Shown: in pieces, positions 61,685-64,000 of the stretch
Position numbering within the stretch: the stretch's first letter is position 1
Layout of the letters: every line of letters starts with the position of its first letter
From: Salinimicrobium sp963739625
Lineage (GTDB): Bacteria > Bacteroidota > Bacteroidia > Flavobacteriales > Flavobacteriaceae
Reading direction: 5' to 3'
NCBI GenBank assembly: GCA_963739625.1
Contig: CAVUAU010000011.1
Coordinates: 1 to 64,000 of the forward strand
DNA: 64,000 nt
Translations under genes and position numbers: made by a program
The notes under the pieces: model-generated
What the model was told of the DNA's origin: nothing
The model's input: the letters and a program-made list of their open reading frames with translations, nothing else
Database searches by the model: none

Positions 61685-62179
61685 TTATTTTTCAGCCTGT
61701 TCGTCTTCAGGTATAAAATTTAGAGCGACTCCATTGATGCAATGCCTTTTTCCCGTGGTTTCTTTGGGCCCATCATTAAAAACGTGACCAAGATGGCCGC
61801 CGCATCTGCCGCAAAGTACCTCGGTGGCGGGATAACCTCCGGTTCTGTCGGGACGGTAATCTACGTTGTCGTCATAGGTCGCGCGGTCAAAACTGGGCCA
61901 ACCGGTGCCGCTGTTAAACTTATATTCAGTGGTATAAATTGGATTTCCGCAGGCTGCACAAACAAAAGTTCCCGGTTCTTTTACATTCAAAAGGTCGCTG
62001 CTGAAGGCTCTTTCGGTTCCTTTTCCCCGAAGCACCTGAAACTCGGCCGGGCTAAGCTCTGCTTTCCATTCGGCTTCGGTCTTGGAAACAGGATATTTCT
62101 TCTGTTTCTTTTCCTGCTGCGCGTTAGAATTGCAGCTCATCATCAAGACAGTGATTGCCAAAAAAAGGATTTTTTTCAT
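61685..62179 (-). CDS. msrB: Peptide-methionine (R)-S-oxide reductase MsrB, exported
   Basis: 164 residues with a lipoprotein signal MKKILFLAITVLMMSC (lipid Cys16). The mature part has CAACGNPIY and CGRCGGHLG zinc pairs, GTGWPSFDRA and the catalytic Cys in KRHCINGVALNF. Paralog of the downstream cytoplasmic MsrB, probably repairing envelope proteins. A hairpin of the CAAAAATG type (61675-61695) lies near its 3' end. Confidence 0.93.
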   Translation of the reverse strand: MKKILFLAITVLMMSCNSNAQQEKKQKKYPVSKTEAEWKAELSPAEFQVLRGKGTERAFSSDLLNVKEPGTFVCAACGNPIYTTEYKFNSGTGWPSFDRATYDDNVDYRPDRTGGYPATEVLCGRCGGHLGHVFNDGPKETTGKRHCINGVALNFIPEDEQAEK

Positions 62180-62211
62180 AGTTCTTTTCTTTATAATAAA
62201 AGAAGCAAGAA

Positions 62212-63081
62212 CTATACCGTAAGAAAATCAACGACTTTATTAATAACTTCTGAATTCCCTAAAATGCGGCGGTGGCCAAGTCCTTCTGTGATAAAGATCT
62301 CGCTGTTCTCCAGCACTTCGTGCAACTCGTGTGCAGCGCCAACATGAACATCAACATCATGTTCGTCGTGTATAATGAGGGTAGGAATTTTGACTTCTCT
62401 GGCTGAAACTGCCCCCGAAAAAGTATCCATATCTTCACCAAATTTTTTGTCGAAGTACTTTTTCATCTTTTTGGCAACCTCTTCGTTCATCTTCATGTTA
62501 TGGGCGAATTCGCGGGTGATCCTGGTCACACTGTTAGCTGTGCCTATAATGACGAGCCTGTCAATTTTGAGCCCTTCCTTCACTGCCCGCAACATAGACA
62601 TTCCCCCAAGGGAATGACCAATCCCGGCCTCAAAAGGGCCGTAATGTTTATCTATAAAATGTACAGCTTCCACAAAATGCGGCATCATGCTCATTTTTCC
62701 GGGCGCTTTGCCGTGAGCGGGTGCATCAAAGCTGACAACCGAAAAACCGGCCTTCAATAATGCTTCGGCCATAATAGCCAGTTGGGTGCCGCGGCCACTC
62801 CAGCCGTGGGCGAGCAGGATCTTTCTATCTGAAGTTCCGTACTCGTAGACCACGATCTCCCGGTTAATAGAAGGCACGGTGACCCTGGTTTGTTTACTGT
62901 TGCTGTCCATTTTTTCCTCCCTTTCCGGAAGTTTATATTTAAAAGGACTCAAGAAAAGTTTCGCTGCAAAACGACTGGCCAGAAAAGGAGAGAGAGTGGT
63001 GAGCAGTTTTCCGGTGAACAGGATGTAGTTGGGAACCAGCAGGCGTTGTACCGGGGTTTTGTCTTTTTTTTGTTGGGTCAT
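62212..63081 (-). CDS. Alpha/beta hydrolase
   Basis: 289 residues from the ATG at 63081 (MTQQKKDKTPVQ); the frame extends upstream but without homologous sequence. Hydrophobic region near 15-35 (LLVPNYILFTGKLLTTLSPFLA) may associate with the membrane. Catalytic triad candidates: oxyanion HGWSGRG, nucleophile Ser in GIGHSLGGMSML, Asp in IIHDEHDVDV and His in GLGHRRILGN. Substrate unknown. Divergent from the M48 gene. Confidence 0.87.
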   Translation of the reverse strand: MTQQKKDKTPVQRLLVPNYILFTGKLLTTLSPFLASRFAAKLFLSPFKYKLPEREEKMDSNSKQTRVTVPSINREIVVYEYGTSDRKILLAHGWSGRGTQLAIMAEALLKAGFSVVSFDAPAHGKAPGKMSMMPHFVEAVHFIDKHYGPFEAGIGHSLGGMSMLRAVKEGLKIDRLVIIGTANSVTRITREFAHNMKMNEEVAKKMKKYFDKKFGEDMDTFSGAVSAREVKIPTLIIHDEHDVDVHVGAAHELHEVLENSEIFITEGLGHRRILGNSEVINKVVDFLTV

Positions 63082-63234
63082 AAATGAAGAAAAGCTGCAA
63101 GTTACGAATAATGCAGGCTTAAAAAAGATAGATTTTACAAGGTTTTGCGAAATTGGCAGGTATTTTGTTAAACCTAAACTAAAGGCCAAATTGGAGAGGG
63201 GTCAATTTATTAACTTTAACAAAAACCTCAAATT

Positions 63235-64000
63235 ATGAAAATAAAACAGTTTGCTATAGCATTGAGTTTGTTTCTCCTGGTAGCGGCTTGTAAGACTAAT
63301 CCCTTCACCGGAGAGAAAAACCTGAATTTCTATCCTAACTCTCAGATCTTTCCTGCTGCTTTTCAACAGTATAACCAGGTGCTTTCTGAAAATAAAGTAG
63401 TAACAGGTACTGCAGATGCCCAGATGATCACCAAAGTGGGGCAGAAGATCGCTACCGCTGCCGAACGTTTTCTGAATGCGAACGGTTACCAGGGATACCT
63501 TGATGATTATGAATGGGAATACCATCTTATACAGGATGACCAGGTGAATGCGTGGGCCATGCCCGGCGGAAAGATTGCTTTCTATACCGGAATTATGCCC
63601 ATCGCCAAGAATGAATCTGGAGTGGCCGCCATTATGGCCCATGAGGTAGCTCACGCCCTTGCCGATCACGGTGCGCAACGTATGAGTGCAGCCCAGCTGC
63701 AACAAGTAGGTGGTGCCGTAGTGGGAGCTGCCGTTGGCGGAAAGAGCGAAAGCACACAACAGATCATCAACCAGGCTTACGGTCTTGGTACACAAGTAGG
63801 AGTAATGCTGCCATTTAGCAGAAGCCACGAATCTGAAGCCGATAGAATTGGTCTTACTCTTATGGCACTTGCGGGATATGATCCTATGGAAGCAGCCGAT
63901 CTATGGAGAAGGATGCAGGCCCAGGAGAATGGACAGGCTCCACCGCAATTTCTCAGTACTCACCCTTCATCTGAAACAAGGATCAGGAATATTGAAAAAT
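63235..64000 (+). CDS. M48 family metallopeptidase lipoprotein, 3' end outside the window
   Basis: At least 255 residues are visible. Signal MKIKQFAIALSLFLLVAAC gives a lipid Cys19. The zinc motif is HEVAHALADHG preceded by GVAAIMA, with the third ligand in SHESEADRIGLTLMALAGYDP; then STHPSSETRIRNI. This is the periplasmic YggG/LoiP/BepA-like M48 pattern, in envelope protein quality control. The substrate-binding strand segment is YEWEYHLIQDDQVNAWAMPGGKIAFYTGI. Start chosen as the first ATG before the signal peptide. Confidence 0.9.
   Translation, partial: MKIKQFAIALSLFLLVAACKTNPFTGEKNLNFYPNSQIFPAAFQQYNQVLSENKVVTGTADAQMITKVGQKIATAAERFLNANGYQGYLDDYEWEYHLIQDDQVNAWAMPGGKIAFYTGIMPIAKNESGVAAIMAHEVAHALADHGAQRMSAAQLQQVGGAVVGAAVGGKSESTQQIINQAYGLGTQVGVMLPFSRSHESEADRIGLTLMALAGYDPMEAADLWRRMQAQENGQAPPQFLSTHPSSETRIRNIEK

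Noticed and set aside
61742..62347. Plus-strand open frame of 201 residues
   Set aside because: Antisense to the exported msrB and the hydrolase, both of which have clear catalytic motifs.

Overview
The window looks like a chromosomal segment of a marine-type flavobacterium (Bacteroidota, Flavobacteriaceae). The grounds are the families present (DUF4252, DUF4290, a TonB-dependent receptor with a surface lipoprotein partner, S41 and M61 lipoprotein peptidases, many SPII lipoproteins), the near absence of Shine-Dalgarno sequences, and promoters of the Bacteroidota form TTTG-N(about 19)-TAnnTTTG, for example before rpsF, HU and the class IV aminotransferase. No species can be named from the sequence alone. 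No CRISPR array, rRNA gene or phage was seen.

Layout. 1-490: N-terminal part of RmuC. 522-6806: a vitamin B12 uptake locus, with an ABC importer (btuF-btuC-btuD-like, minus strand) divergent from a cobalamin riboswitch that precedes a BtuB-like receptor and a BtuG-like beta-propeller lipoprotein. 6844-8274: an IS3-family (IS150-type) element sitting in the loop of that operon's terminator. 8317-13468: two paralogous S41 peptidase lipoproteins, then an ECF sigma factor, a putative anti-sigma factor and two DUF4252 proteins. 13530-33000: mostly housekeeping genes (purB, sirtuin, trmH, DEAD-box helicase, rdgB, rlmH, nadC, priA, LytTR regulator, rpsF-rpsR-rplI, hisS) plus an ABC permease, an aldo/keto reductase and an M61 peptidase. 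34975-41817: a complete nine-gene alternative F1Fo ATPase in the order atpD-C-Q-R-B-E-F-A-G (minus strand), the signature order of the Na+-type N-ATPase, ending next to tRNA-Met. 42383-64000: class IV aminotransferase, yqgE, HU, fmt-recQ-AAA_28, DUF493, DUF4290, murA, hpf, xerD, aroQ, outer-membrane barrels, a VWA/AAA pair, lpd, two msrB genes, a hydrolase and the start of an M48 peptidase.

How it fits together. The riboswitch, BtuB, BtuG-like lipoprotein and BtuFCD-like importer form a complete route for corrinoids from the cell surface to the cytoplasm. The N-ATPase is a self-contained ion pump that most flavobacteria would have in addition to their normal ATP synthase; the normal one is not in this window. 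Its c subunit keeps most of the Na+ ligand pattern.

Two quality points matter for any reader. Five conserved genes (btuB, the second S41 peptidase, the DEAD-box helicase, recQ, the VWA gene) are each broken by exactly one extra base, four of them in short homopolymers. This looks more like sequence error than gene decay. Several genes start with TTG or GTG (btuC-, btuD-like, recQ, DUF4290, AAA_28), so start calls based on ATG alone will be wrong there.
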